Part shown: piece by piece, positions 57,040-64,000 of the stretch
Position numbering within the stretch: position 1 is the stretch's first letter
Layout: each line of letters opens with the position of its first letter
Position numbers and translations under genes: made by a program
NCBI RefSeq assembly: GCF_900115095.1
Contig: NZ_FOVH01000014.1
Coordinates: 124,001-188,000, forward strand
DNA from: Actinomadura madurae
Lineage (GTDB): Bacteria; Actinomycetota; Actinomycetes; Streptosporangiales; Streptosporangiaceae
Length of the DNA: 64,000 nucleotides
Direction: 5' to 3'
Notes under the pieces: model-generated
Told to the model about the DNA's origin: nothing
Database searches by the model: none
What the model saw: only the letters and a program-made list of their open reading frames with translations

Positions 57040-57614
57040 GATGCCGTCCCCCTTCCCCATCCTTCTTCTTCAGAATCGTCGATGAACGGGACCTGTGGTC
57101 CCACCCTCAACAACAACTCGCTGCGCGCCTTCATTATGTGACCGCGGACCGTGCTCGCAGCGATGCCCAGCCGATCGGCGATCTCGCGAGTGGTCCAGCC
57201 CTCTCCCCAGCGCAGATGCGCCACGCGGGCACGATCCGGCGGCATCTTGGCGATGAGATTCCAGCATTCTTGGAGCGCGGCCGTACACATCACCTGATGG
57301 CCGACGTCCAGGCTGTCGTGATCGATGGGATCGTCGGTCTCGACCTCGTCCACTGGGCACACCCGCCGCTGTTTGCGCCACTCGTCGATCGCCTTGTACT
57401 TGAGGACCTGATACAGCCATCTGCGCTGTCCTTCGGTGTCTCGTGCCGCCAGGTCGGCCCAGGCCACGATCGCCGCCTGAAACGTCTGCTGGACCAGATC
57501 CCTGGCCGTCTCGGCGTCGCCTTGGGTGAGCGCGGCCCACGCGAAAGCGAACAGCCCCTCCGCCTCCGCGCGGAACAGCACGCAGACGGCGGCCTGTTCC
57601 TCCGGGCTGATCAC
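57036..57614 (-). CDS. ECF/SigE-like RNA polymerase sigma factor
   Basis: A 192-residue sigma factor. Region 2 (LFAFAWAALTQGDAETARDLVQQTFQAAIVAWADL, and RWLYQVLKYKAIDEWRK) and region 4 (LIAKMPPDRARVAHLRWGEGWTTREIADRLGIAASTVRGHIMKAR) are clear. It is the middle gene of a three-gene operon: GTG start overlapping the small membrane gene (GTGA) and stop overlapping the cyclase-like gene (ATGA). Coupling of a sigma factor to a predicted nucleotide-signalling protein is unusual. Confidence 0.88.
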   Translation of the reverse strand: MISPEEQAAVCVLFRAEAEGLFAFAWAALTQGDAETARDLVQQTFQAAIVAWADLAARDTEGQRRWLYQVLKYKAIDEWRKQRRVCPVDEVETDDPIDHDSLDVGHQVMCTAALQECWNLIAKMPPDRARVAHLRWGEGWTTREIADRLGIAASTVRGHIMKARSELLLRVGPQVPFIDDSEEEGWGRGTAS

Positions 57615-57919
57615 GGTGAGCCCGGTGACGGAGGTGAGGGCGGCGGGGGCGTGTCCGGCTGGTCGCTCGCCCAGATCCGCACGCGCTGGCCGTCGGGGCC
57701 GTCCTCATACACGACCACGGTCCCGGCCGAGGCGCGCGACAGGACCTCCCGCAGCGCCGCCTGCCGTTGCCTCTGCACGACCAGCCGCCACCCGCCCCAG
57801 CTGACCAGCACACCCAGCGCCATCAGCCCCACCTGCCAGGAAACGACGAAGGTCGCGTTCGACGCTATCGCCGCAAGGACCTCCGGCGAGGTTCTACGCA
57901 GATCTCTCCATGCCCTCAC
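57611..57919 (-). CDS. Small membrane protein ahead of the sigma gene
   Basis: A 102-residue protein with one N-terminal hydrophobic helix (NATFVVSWQVGLMALGVLVSWGGWRLVV), a basic helix (QRQRQAALREVLSRASAG), a short strand region and a Pro-rich end. The stop overlaps the sigma start by GTGA, so it is part of the operon. It may anchor or regulate the sigma factor or the cyclase-like protein. The start (GTG at 57919) lacks a ribosome site and is uncertain. Confidence 0.7.
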   Translation of the reverse strand: MRAWRDLRRTSPEVLAAIASNATFVVSWQVGLMALGVLVSWGGWRLVVQRQRQAALREVLSRASAGTVVVYEDGPDGQRVRIWASDQPDTPPPPSPPSPGSP

Positions 57920-58122
57920 GCATCAACGTCGTGTCACCCCGCCAAAGCGTTTGAAGGAGGCCGGGAAATTTGTACGGCGAGCCCGACTACCGGGCGCGTA
58001 ACGATCGGGCGGCCCGCGTGTAGGACGCCGCGACCGGCATCCACGTTACGGCGAGACGATGACTTCGTCGCGGACATGCTCGCGACAGGGGGCTTGAGTC
58101 ATGCCGGGCCGGGTGACCTGGC

Positions 58123-58147
58123 GCCCACCGACCAGCGGTCGGTGGGC
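58123..58147 (-). terminator. Terminator after geosmin synthase
   Basis: An 11-bp perfect stem (GCCCACCGACC and GGTCGGTGGGC) with a three-base loop lies 16 bases beyond the stop codon on the reverse strand. Confidence 0.85.
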
Positions 58148-58163
58148 TGGGTGAGCGGGGGCT

Positions 58164-60353
58164 TCATGATCCTGGGCTTGCGGTTCGGGGGGCCGGGACG
58201 GTCGGTGGGCTGACCGTGCGGGTGAAGAGGTGGACGGCGGAGGTGCCGAGGCCGGTGGGTTTCGGGAGGCGCGGGGTGGGCTCGCGTTCGTCGTAGCGGT
58301 CGGATTCGCGGTGCCATTTGAGGATGCCGGTCATCCAGTCGCGGAGTTCGTCGATGTAGGACGCGAGGGCCGTGCGGGCCGGGGCGTCCAGGCCGAGGTC
58401 GTCGCAGAGGGCCGGGAGCTCGGTGGTGGCCAGGTGTTCGAACTGGCGGCGGCGTGAGGTGATGAGGTCGTTGACGATGGGCAGGGCCTCGTCGCGGCCG
58501 CAGCCGAAGAAGTTCTCTACGGCGAGGATGCCGTTGTTCAGCTCGCCCTCGTACTCGATCTCCTTCTGGTAGGAGAAGCAGTCGTTGAGGAGGCAGCCGA
58601 CGTCCATCGCGGAGGCGTCGATCTCGCGGAGCGTGCGGGTCTGGAAGACGTGTGCGGGGATCTCGGGTGCGCGCTCGATGCGGGACAGGCTCATCGTGAG
58701 CTGGGAGCCGAAGGTGCGGCGGCGCATCTCGATGTAGTCGACGGGGTCGGGGACGCGGGAGTGGAGGTGGTTGTTCAACTCCCACAGCCAGCTTTCGGTC
58801 ATGTGCTCGACGGCGGCGCGGAACTCGCGGCGGGCGGTGTCATCCATGGGGGTGGCGGTGCGGTGCCACAGGTCGGCGAGCGCGGCCTCGAAGGGGTTCT
58901 CCGGCGGCGGGCTCGCGCCGCGGTCCAGGGGCATGAAGGACGGGACGCGGGCGTGGAACAGCTTCGCGCCGGCCATGTCGCGGTCGCGGTTGAAGACGGC
59001 GGGGAAGTAGTCGTCGCCGAAGGTTCCGCAGGCCAGCCACTGGGTCGCGAGGTCGAGCGCCTCGGGCTCCGCGTCCGGGGCCAGGGACGCGGCACAGACC
59101 TCCAGAGCCATCCCGGTGAGCCTCTCGGCGCTCCAGACCGGGACGGGCGTGCGCGGCTGCGGGTCGAACATGCCCATCTCGCGGGCCCAGGCGATGACGT
59201 TGCGGCCTGCGTTGGCGCGGTGCGGGTTCACGCGGGGCGGGTACGGGATGTCGAACTCGGGCAGGGGTGTTGGGCCGACTCGCTGGAATGGGACGTGGGG
59301 CAGGCTGATCCTTGCGGAATTCAGCAGCGCCGGGATGCGGGCGGCCGACATGCCGATGGACTTCTTGTTCATGTAGCGGCTGGAGCGCAGGTGCCACTCG
59401 TGGCCGCCGGACTGCCAGTCCTGGAGGGCCTTCACGTAGGCCGCGACGCGAGCGCGCTCGACCGGGTCGAGCGCGTGGTCCTCGACGATGTGCGGCAGTT
59501 CGGTCAGCGCGGTGTTCTCGAACTGGCGCAGGCGCGAGGTCAGCAGGTCGTTGACCGTGTCCGCGGCGACCTGGGGCGCCACCGACAGGAAGTGCTCCAT
59601 CACCAGGACGCAGTTGTTCACCTCGCCCTCGGATTCGGTCTCCCGCTGGTAGGAGAAGAGGTCGTTCCGCAGGTGCACGGCGTCGGAGAAGGTGTCCTTG
59701 AGGACGCGCAGCGGGCGCGTCCCCACGACGCGTTCGGGCAGTTCGACGCCCGCCGCGAGTTCGGCGAGGTCCGCCGACCAGGGCGCGCCGCCGACCTTGC
59801 GGCGCATCTCGATGTACTCGACGGGGTTCGGGATCCGCCCGGTGCTGATGTTGGACAGCTCCCACAGCGACTCGCGCAGCAGGTTGAGGGTGCTGGCGGA
59901 GAAGCGGCGCCGCCAGGCGTCCGACCTCGACGGGACGGTCCGCGCCCACAGGTCGGCGAGACCGCGCTCGACGGCGTTCACCGGCTCCGGCGGGTCGAGC
60001 GACATGAACAGCGGCAGCCGGTCGAGGTACGACCGCGCGCCCTCCTGGTCGTGCGGCTTCTTGAAGACCTCCAGGAAATGGTCGTCGAAGTAGAACACCC
60101 AGACGTACCAGTCGGTGACGAGGTCGAGTTCGGGCCCGTCGCAGTCCGGGTGCGTGTAGGCGCACAGGAGCGGATAGTCCATGGCTTCGAGCGCGCGTTC
60201 GTCCCAGATGTCGGGGGTGCCGGGGTCCCGGTGCTCGTCCAGCATCCGCATCTCGCGCGCCCACGCCATCGTGTGCGCCCGCGCGCTCTCCAGGTGCGGG
60301 TTCAGCCGCGCGGGGTACGGGACGTAGAAGTCGGGCAGCTCGAACGGTTGCAT
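58164..60353 (-). CDS. geoA: Geosmin synthase (germacradienol/geosmin synthase)
   Basis: A 729-residue bifunctional sesquiterpene synthase. The N-terminal half cyclises farnesyl diphosphate to germacradienol and the C-terminal half converts it to geosmin. The N-terminal Mg-binding motif is DDHFLE and its NSE triad is NDLFSYQRETESE; the C-terminal half has FGDDYF and NDCFSYQKEIEYE. The start MQPFELPDFYVPYPARLNPHLE and the full length match Streptomyces geosmin synthase. The reading frame is intact. A perfect 15-base palindrome lies at its predicted promoter. Confidence 0.97.
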   Translation of the reverse strand: MQPFELPDFYVPYPARLNPHLESARAHTMAWAREMRMLDEHRDPGTPDIWDERALEAMDYPLLCAYTHPDCDGPELDLVTDWYVWVFYFDDHFLEVFKKPHDQEGARSYLDRLPLFMSLDPPEPVNAVERGLADLWARTVPSRSDAWRRRFSASTLNLLRESLWELSNISTGRIPNPVEYIEMRRKVGGAPWSADLAELAAGVELPERVVGTRPLRVLKDTFSDAVHLRNDLFSYQRETESEGEVNNCVLVMEHFLSVAPQVAADTVNDLLTSRLRQFENTALTELPHIVEDHALDPVERARVAAYVKALQDWQSGGHEWHLRSSRYMNKKSIGMSAARIPALLNSARISLPHVPFQRVGPTPLPEFDIPYPPRVNPHRANAGRNVIAWAREMGMFDPQPRTPVPVWSAERLTGMALEVCAASLAPDAEPEALDLATQWLACGTFGDDYFPAVFNRDRDMAGAKLFHARVPSFMPLDRGASPPPENPFEAALADLWHRTATPMDDTARREFRAAVEHMTESWLWELNNHLHSRVPDPVDYIEMRRRTFGSQLTMSLSRIERAPEIPAHVFQTRTLREIDASAMDVGCLLNDCFSYQKEIEYEGELNNGILAVENFFGCGRDEALPIVNDLITSRRRQFEHLATTELPALCDDLGLDAPARTALASYIDELRDWMTGILKWHRESDRYDEREPTPRLPKPTGLGTSAVHLFTRTVSPPTVPAPRTASPGS

Positions 60354-60403
60354 CCACCGGCCTCTCTGTCGGGTCCGGCTCGGTAACCTACAGCACACGT
60401 AAA

Positions 60404-60418
60404 GTCACTTGAAGTGAC
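60404..60418. promoter_or_regulatory. Palindromic operator at the geosmin synthase promoter
   Basis: GTCACTT-G-AAGTGAC is a perfect odd palindrome, 51 bases before the geosmin synthase ATG and 47 bases before the divergent holin-like gene. On the reverse strand it overlaps the expected minus-35 region of a promoter whose minus-10 is TAGGTT (60390-60385). A TetR- or GntR-type repressor could act here on both genes. Confidence 0.6.
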
Positions 60419-60465
60419 ACTTTGCTCGCCCGATTCTCATCCCCATCTGCGGGTAAGGCGAGGTC

Positions 60466-60849
60466 ATGACGGAGTCGCGCGAACCGGTGGAGGCCGGCGA
60501 CCCGCTGGAGCAGAACCTCGTGCTCGCCCGGCGGGTGGTCGAGGCCGCGCAGCAGGAGATGATCGACAAGGCCAGGCAGCGCGTCCCGGCGCTGCGGCTG
60601 GGCGCCGTCGCGGGGGCCTTCGGGGTCCTCGCGACCGCCGCCACCTACCGGATGAACGTGCTGCTCCTGGAGCGGAAGCTGCCGCCCGAGCTGGCGTCCT
60701 TCGTCGCCGCGGCGGTGTACGGGGGAGGGGCGGGCGCCGCGGCGGTGGCCGCGTCCCGCAAGTGGAAGGGCCTCCCGGCGCCGCTGCCCACCGAGACGGC
60801 CCGCCAGGTGGTGGAGATCCTCTCCGACTCCGACCGACCGGCCGATTGA
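60466..60849 (+). CDS. Small holin-superfamily-like membrane protein (DUF1469 type)
   Basis: A 127-residue protein. An amphipathic N-terminal helix (EQNLVLARRVVEAAQQEMIDKARQRVPA) is followed by two hydrophobic helices (LGAVAGAFGVLATAATY and LASFVAAAVYGGGAGAAAVAAS). This is the DUF1469/Holin-X type of many non-phage actinobacterial proteins. No phage genes are nearby, so phage lysis is not implied. It shares a divergent promoter region with geosmin synthase and is followed after nine bases by the Cgl0159-like gene. Confidence 0.7.
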   Translation: MTESREPVEAGDPLEQNLVLARRVVEAAQQEMIDKARQRVPALRLGAVAGAFGVLATAATYRMNVLLLERKLPPELASFVAAAVYGGGAGAAAVAASRKWKGLPAPLPTETARQVVEILSDSDRPAD

Positions 60850-60858
60850 CACGGCGAG

Positions 60859-61749
60859 GTGATCATCAGCAGACTCGGCGGCGTGCGCATCAGCGACCTG
60901 GCCGACGTGCGGGCCGCGCGGCCGGAGGCGATCGCCGAGGCGGCGGCGCGGCGGGTGCGGCGGGACGCGCCGCCCGGCGAGTCCGGCCGGCTGATGATCA
61001 TCGCGGCGGACCATCCGGCGCGCGGCGCGCTCGGCGTCGGCGGCGACCCGGTGGCGATGGCCGACCGCGCCGACCTGCTCGACCGGCTGTGCGTCGCGCT
61101 CGACCGGCCCGGGGTGGACGGCGTGCTCGGCACCCCCGACGTCCTGGAGGACCTGATGCTGCTCGGCGTCCTCGACGCCCGGCTGGCGATCGGGTCGATG
61201 AACCGGGGCGGCCTCGCCGGGACGTCCTTCGAGATCGACGACCGGTTCACCGCCTACGACGCGGACGCGATCGCCGCGGCGCGGCTGGACGGCGGCAAGA
61301 TGCTGCTGCGCGTCGACGACGCCGACCCGGCGACCGCCCGGACGCTGGAGGGCTGTGCGCGGGCGGTGTCGGGGCTCGCGCGGCACCGGCTGATGGCGAT
61401 GGTGGAGCCGTTCGTGGCGCACCGGATCGAGGGCCGCGTCCGGAACCTGCTGACGCCCGAGGCGATGATCCGGGCGGTGTCGGTCGCGTCCGGGCTCGGT
61501 GTGACGTCGGCGTACACGTGGCTGAAGGTGCCGGTCGTCCCGGAGATGGAGCGGGTGATGGCGGCGACGACGCTGCCCGCGCTGCTGCTCGGCGGCGAGG
61601 TCGCCGGTGACCCGCGCGCGGTGCGGGACGGGTGGCGGCGCGCGATGCGGATCCCGGGGGTGAAGGGCCTCGTCGTGGGACGGTCGCTGCTGTATCCGCC
61701 GGGCGGCGACGTCCGGGGCGCCGTGGACGCCGCCGTCGAGGTCTTGTGA
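60859..61749 (+). CDS. Cgl0159-family (beta/alpha)8-barrel protein, aldolase-like
   Basis: A 296-residue TIM-barrel protein. MIIAADHPARGALGVGGDP resembles the start of DhnA-type class I aldolases. MLLRVDD and YTWLKVPVVPEMERVM, with a Lys in a barrel strand, fit a Schiff-base enzyme, and LLGGEVAGDP is a late barrel strand. The family takes its name from a gene in the inositol cluster of Corynebacterium glutamicum. The GTG start has only a weak ribosome site, but the upstream gene is close enough for coupling. The substrate is not known. Confidence 0.82.
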   Translation: MIISRLGGVRISDLADVRAARPEAIAEAAARRVRRDAPPGESGRLMIIAADHPARGALGVGGDPVAMADRADLLDRLCVALDRPGVDGVLGTPDVLEDLMLLGVLDARLAIGSMNRGGLAGTSFEIDDRFTAYDADAIAAARLDGGKMLLRVDDADPATARTLEGCARAVSGLARHRLMAMVEPFVAHRIEGRVRNLLTPEAMIRAVSVASGLGVTSAYTWLKVPVVPEMERVMAATTLPALLLGGEVAGDPRAVRDGWRRAMRIPGVKGLVVGRSLLYPPGGDVRGAVDAAVEVL

Positions 61750-61780
61750 CCGATCGATGATCCGGGGTAGGCAGTCGGGC

Positions 61781-62329
61781 ATGGACAGCGAAGCCACCCC
61801 GGTACACGCCGACATCACCCTGCGCGTGAACGGCACGGAGCACCGGCTGAACGTCGATACGCGGGCGTCGCTCCTGGACGTCCTGCGTGAAGACCTCGGG
61901 CTGACGGGTTCGAAGAAGGGCTGCGACCACGGTCAGTGCGGTGCGTGCACCATCCTTCTCGACGGACGCCGTGCGAACGGATGCCTTGCCCTGGCCGTCG
62001 CCCACGATGGGGCGGAGATCGTCACGGTCGAGGGGCTGGCGCAGGGCGACGGACGGCTCAGCCCCGTGCAGGAGGCGTTCGTCGAGAACGACGCGTTCCA
62101 GTGCGGTTACTGCACACCTGGCCAGCTCTGCTCCGCGACGGCAGTACTGGACGAGGCAGAACGCGGCTGGCCGAGCGCTGTGACCCGCGACCTTCGCTCC
62201 GATCCCGTCCTGGACGACGACGAGATCCGTGAACGCATGAGCGGCAACCTCTGCCGGTGCGGTGCGTACGTCGGCATCGTCGCGGCCGTGAAACAGGCCG
62301 CGCAGCGCAGGGAGGCGGCCGGAGCATGA
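61781..62329 (+). CDS. paoA: Aldehyde oxidoreductase, iron-sulfur subunit (PaoA-like)
   Basis: A 182-residue [2Fe-2S] protein of the xanthine oxidase family. The plant-ferredoxin cluster is GCDHGQCGACTILLDG plus CLALAV. The second, helical cluster domain is FQCGYCTPGQL with SGNLCRCGAYVGI. It passes electrons from the molybdenum site to FAD. The stop overlaps the FAD-subunit start (ATGA). ATG at 61781 is preferred; ATG 61757 would add eight residues. The PaoABC assignment rests on the order of the three genes and the extra cluster in the next subunit. Confidence 0.9.
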   Translation: MDSEATPVHADITLRVNGTEHRLNVDTRASLLDVLREDLGLTGSKKGCDHGQCGACTILLDGRRANGCLALAVAHDGAEIVTVEGLAQGDGRLSPVQEAFVENDAFQCGYCTPGQLCSATAVLDEAERGWPSAVTRDLRSDPVLDDDEIRERMSGNLCRCGAYVGIVAAVKQAAQRREAAGA

Positions 62330-63300
62330 GGCCCTTCGCCTACGAGCGCGCCACCAGTGCCGAGGACGCCCTCCAGCGGCACGAGGCCGGAGCCGTCTAT
62401 CTGGGCGGCGGGACCAACCTCGTGGACCTGATGCGGCTCGGGGTGGAGGAGCCGGCGAGGCTCGTCGACGTCTCGCACCTGCCGCACGACCAGATCGAAC
62501 TGCGGCCTGACGGGAGCCTCATCATCGGTGCGGCGGTGAGCAACAGCGCGCTCGCCGCGGACCGGACCGTGCGCGAGGGGCACCCCGTGCTGGCACAGGC
62601 CGTCCTCGCGGGGGCGTCCGGCCAGATACGCAACCTGGCGACCGTCGGCGGCAACCTGCTCCAGCGCACCCGCTGCTCCTACTTCCAGGACGCCTCCAAG
62701 CCGTGCAACAAGCGGAACCCCGGCAGCGGATGTCCCGCACGGGAGGGCGAGCACCGCAACCTGGCGATCCTGGGCCACTCGGAGGCGTGCGTGGCGACGC
62801 ACCCGTCCGACATGGCGGTCGCGCTGGCGGCCCTGGGCGCGTCCGTCCGGGTCCACGGGCGCGGCGGGGAGAGGACCGTCCCCTTCGAGGATCTGCACAG
62901 GCTCCCCGACAACGAGCCGGAACGCGACACCACGCTCGAACCGGGCGACCTCATCACCGCCGTGGAGGTTCCTCCGCTGGGCATGCCGTCCCGCTACCGC
63001 AAGGTCCGGGAACGCGCGTCGTTCGCCTTCGCCCTGGTCTCCGTGGCCGCCGCCCTGGACGTGGACGACGGTCAGGTGCGGGACGTGCGGCTGGCCCTGG
63101 GCGGCATCGCCCACAAGCCGTGGCGGGCGCTGCGCGCGGAGGAGGCGCTCCGGGGCGCCCAGGCGACGAGGGAGTCGTTCCTGCGCGCCGCCGAGGCCGA
63201 ACTGGAGGCCGCCGAGCCCCTGCGCGACAACGCGTACAAGGTGCCGCTGGCGCGCAATCTGATCGTCCGGACGCTGACCGAACTGGGGGAGGCCTCATGA
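62326..63300 (+). CDS. paoB: Aldehyde oxidoreductase, FAD subunit (PaoB-like)
   Basis: A 324-residue FAD-binding subunit. GGGTNLVDLMRLGVEEPARLVDVS binds the flavin pyrophosphate. QIRNLATVGGNLLQRTRCSYFQDA and CNKRNPGSGCPAREG contain cysteines positioned like the additional [4Fe-4S] cluster of PaoB/4-hydroxybenzoyl-CoA-reductase-like subunits. It forms the middle of the electron path. Both ends overlap its neighbours by ATGA. Confidence 0.92.
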   Translation: MRPFAYERATSAEDALQRHEAGAVYLGGGTNLVDLMRLGVEEPARLVDVSHLPHDQIELRPDGSLIIGAAVSNSALAADRTVREGHPVLAQAVLAGASGQIRNLATVGGNLLQRTRCSYFQDASKPCNKRNPGSGCPAREGEHRNLAILGHSEACVATHPSDMAVALAALGASVRVHGRGGERTVPFEDLHRLPDNEPERDTTLEPGDLITAVEVPPLGMPSRYRKVRERASFAFALVSVAAALDVDDGQVRDVRLALGGIAHKPWRALRAEEALRGAQATRESFLRAAEAELEAAEPLRDNAYKVPLARNLIVRTLTELGEAS

Positions 63301-64000
63301 CCGACCGGCTGGAGAGCCGCGAGAAGGTCACCGGAACGGCGCGGTACGCGTTCGAGTACCCGGTGGAGAACGTCGCGTACGCGGCCGCGGTCCAGGCGAG
63401 CGTGGGCAAGGGCAGCGTCACGTCCGTCGACACGGAGGCCGCGCGGAGGCTGCCCGGTGTGCTCGCCGTGCTGTCCTGCGAGAACGCGCCAGAACTCGCC
63501 GACGTCTCCGACGGTGAGCTGGCCCTCTTCCAGTCGCGGACGGTCTCCTACCGCGGCCAGTTCGTCGCGGCCGTGGTCGCCGAGACCCTCGAAACGGCGA
63601 GGGAGGCGGCACGTCTCGTCCACGTGGAGTACGCGGAGGAGGAACCGGACGTCACGCTCCGCGCCGGCCATCCCGGGCTCTACAAGCCCGACAAGGTGAA
63701 CCCCGTCTTCCCGGCGGACACCGAGCAGGGCGACCCCGAGGACGCCTTCGGGGACGCGGCCGTGCGGATCGACGTCACCTACACGACCCCGGCCGAGCAC
63801 AACAACCCGATGGAGCCGCACACCACGATCGCCCAGTGGAACGACGACGGCACCCTCACGCTCCACGACTCGAACCAGGGGGCGTCGACCGTCCAGGCCA
63901 CCATCGCCAAGATCTTCGGGCTCGATCCGGGGCAGGTGCGCGTCGTGTCGCCCCACGTCGGCGGCGGGTTCGGCTCCAAGGGGCTGCCGCGGCCGAACGC
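63297..64000 (+). CDS. paoC: Aldehyde oxidoreductase, molybdopterin subunit (PaoC-like; truncated by window end)
   Basis: The first 234 codons of the molybdenum-cofactor subunit. LESREKVTGTARYAFEYPVENVAYAAAVQA is the usual start, and HNNPMEPHTTIAQWNDDG with SPHVGGGFGSKGL forms part of the cofactor pocket. The catalytic Glu lies beyond the window. It completes an operon that would oxidise aldehydes to acids in the periplasm or cytosol. No twin-arginine signal is visible at the start of PaoA here. Confidence 0.9.
   Translation, partial: MTDRLESREKVTGTARYAFEYPVENVAYAAAVQASVGKGSVTSVDTEAARRLPGVLAVLSCENAPELADVSDGELALFQSRTVSYRGQFVAAVVAETLETAREAARLVHVEYAEEEPDVTLRAGHPGLYKPDKVNPVFPADTEQGDPEDAFGDAAVRIDVTYTTPAEHNNPMEPHTTIAQWNDDGTLTLHDSNQGASTVQATIAKIFGLDPGQVRVVSPHVGGGFGSKGLPRPN

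Noticed and set aside
58164..60353. Geosmin synthase as cargo of the encapsulin system
   Set aside because: Encapsulin cargo is normally encoded beside the shell. Here about 30 kb separates them, and the prenyl synthase already occupies the cargo position.
60466..60849. A prophage signal from the holin-like gene
   Set aside because: No other phage gene is present. DUF1469-type proteins are common in actinomycete chromosomes.

Overview
The window is very GC-rich, with coding regions strongly biased to G or C at codon third positions and frequent GTG starts. It reads as chromosomal DNA of a spore-forming actinomycete. An mce locus, a conservon signalling set, a wax-ester synthase/diacylglycerol acyltransferase, a geosmin synthase and family 2B encapsulins together point to Actinomycetota, most likely Streptosporangiales (Actinomadura-like). 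The genus is an inference; no rRNA or tRNA gene is present to fix it. No integrase, insertion sequence or CRISPR array was seen.

Layout. 1-2.6 kb: the end of an mce (lipid import) operon with an Mce-associated membrane protein. 2.6-4.1 kb: a ribosomal protein S4 gene diverging from a DUF2470 haem-utilisation-like gene over two iron boxes. 4.4-9.6 kb: PLP sulfur-amino-acid enzyme, AAA+ ATPase, acyltransferase, a conserved unknown and uracil-DNA glycosylase. 9.8-20 kb: WS/DGAT, a thioredoxin-reductase-like flavoprotein with an XRE-cupin regulator, an MFS transporter, dimethylarginine hydrolase, a PucR regulator diverging from a D-amino-acid dehydrogenase, and a DUF2637 protein. 20-25.5 kb: hemerythrin protein, dihydrolipoyl dehydrogenase, ProP-like transporter and an ArsR regulator.

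25.7-29.9 kb holds the most striking system. Two tandem family 2B encapsulin shell genes, each with a cyclic-nucleotide-binding-like domain, overlap by four bases and are followed by a polyprenyl diphosphate synthase and a small cysteine-rich protein. This looks like a mixed-shell protein compartment that encloses an isoprenoid enzyme.

31-36 kb: a conservon-type set (NIT-domain histidine kinase, DUF742, GTPase) without the usual roadblock gene, then galT. 36-44 kb: a membrane beta-helix protein, a propeller-like protein, a HAD-like protein, secreted LamG and sugar-dehydrogenase proteins, and a permease. 43.7-52 kb: an ABC transporter plus Gfo/Idh, DUF993 and isomerase catabolic operon with a divergent LacI regulator. 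Matching tandem operators lie here and at the distant sugar dehydrogenase, suggesting one regulon.

52-58 kb: two small or NAD-related genes and two ECF sigma loci. The second locus encodes an unusual cyclase/CNB/cyclase protein. 58-64 kb: geosmin synthase with a promoter palindrome, a holin-like protein, a Cgl0159-family aldolase-like protein, and a PaoABC-type molybdenum aldehyde oxidoreductase cut by the window edge. Several regulatory structures are visible directly, including a 14-bp hairpin that buries the ribosome site and start codon of the hemerythrin gene and a palindrome that exactly fills the promoter spacer of the WS/DGAT gene.
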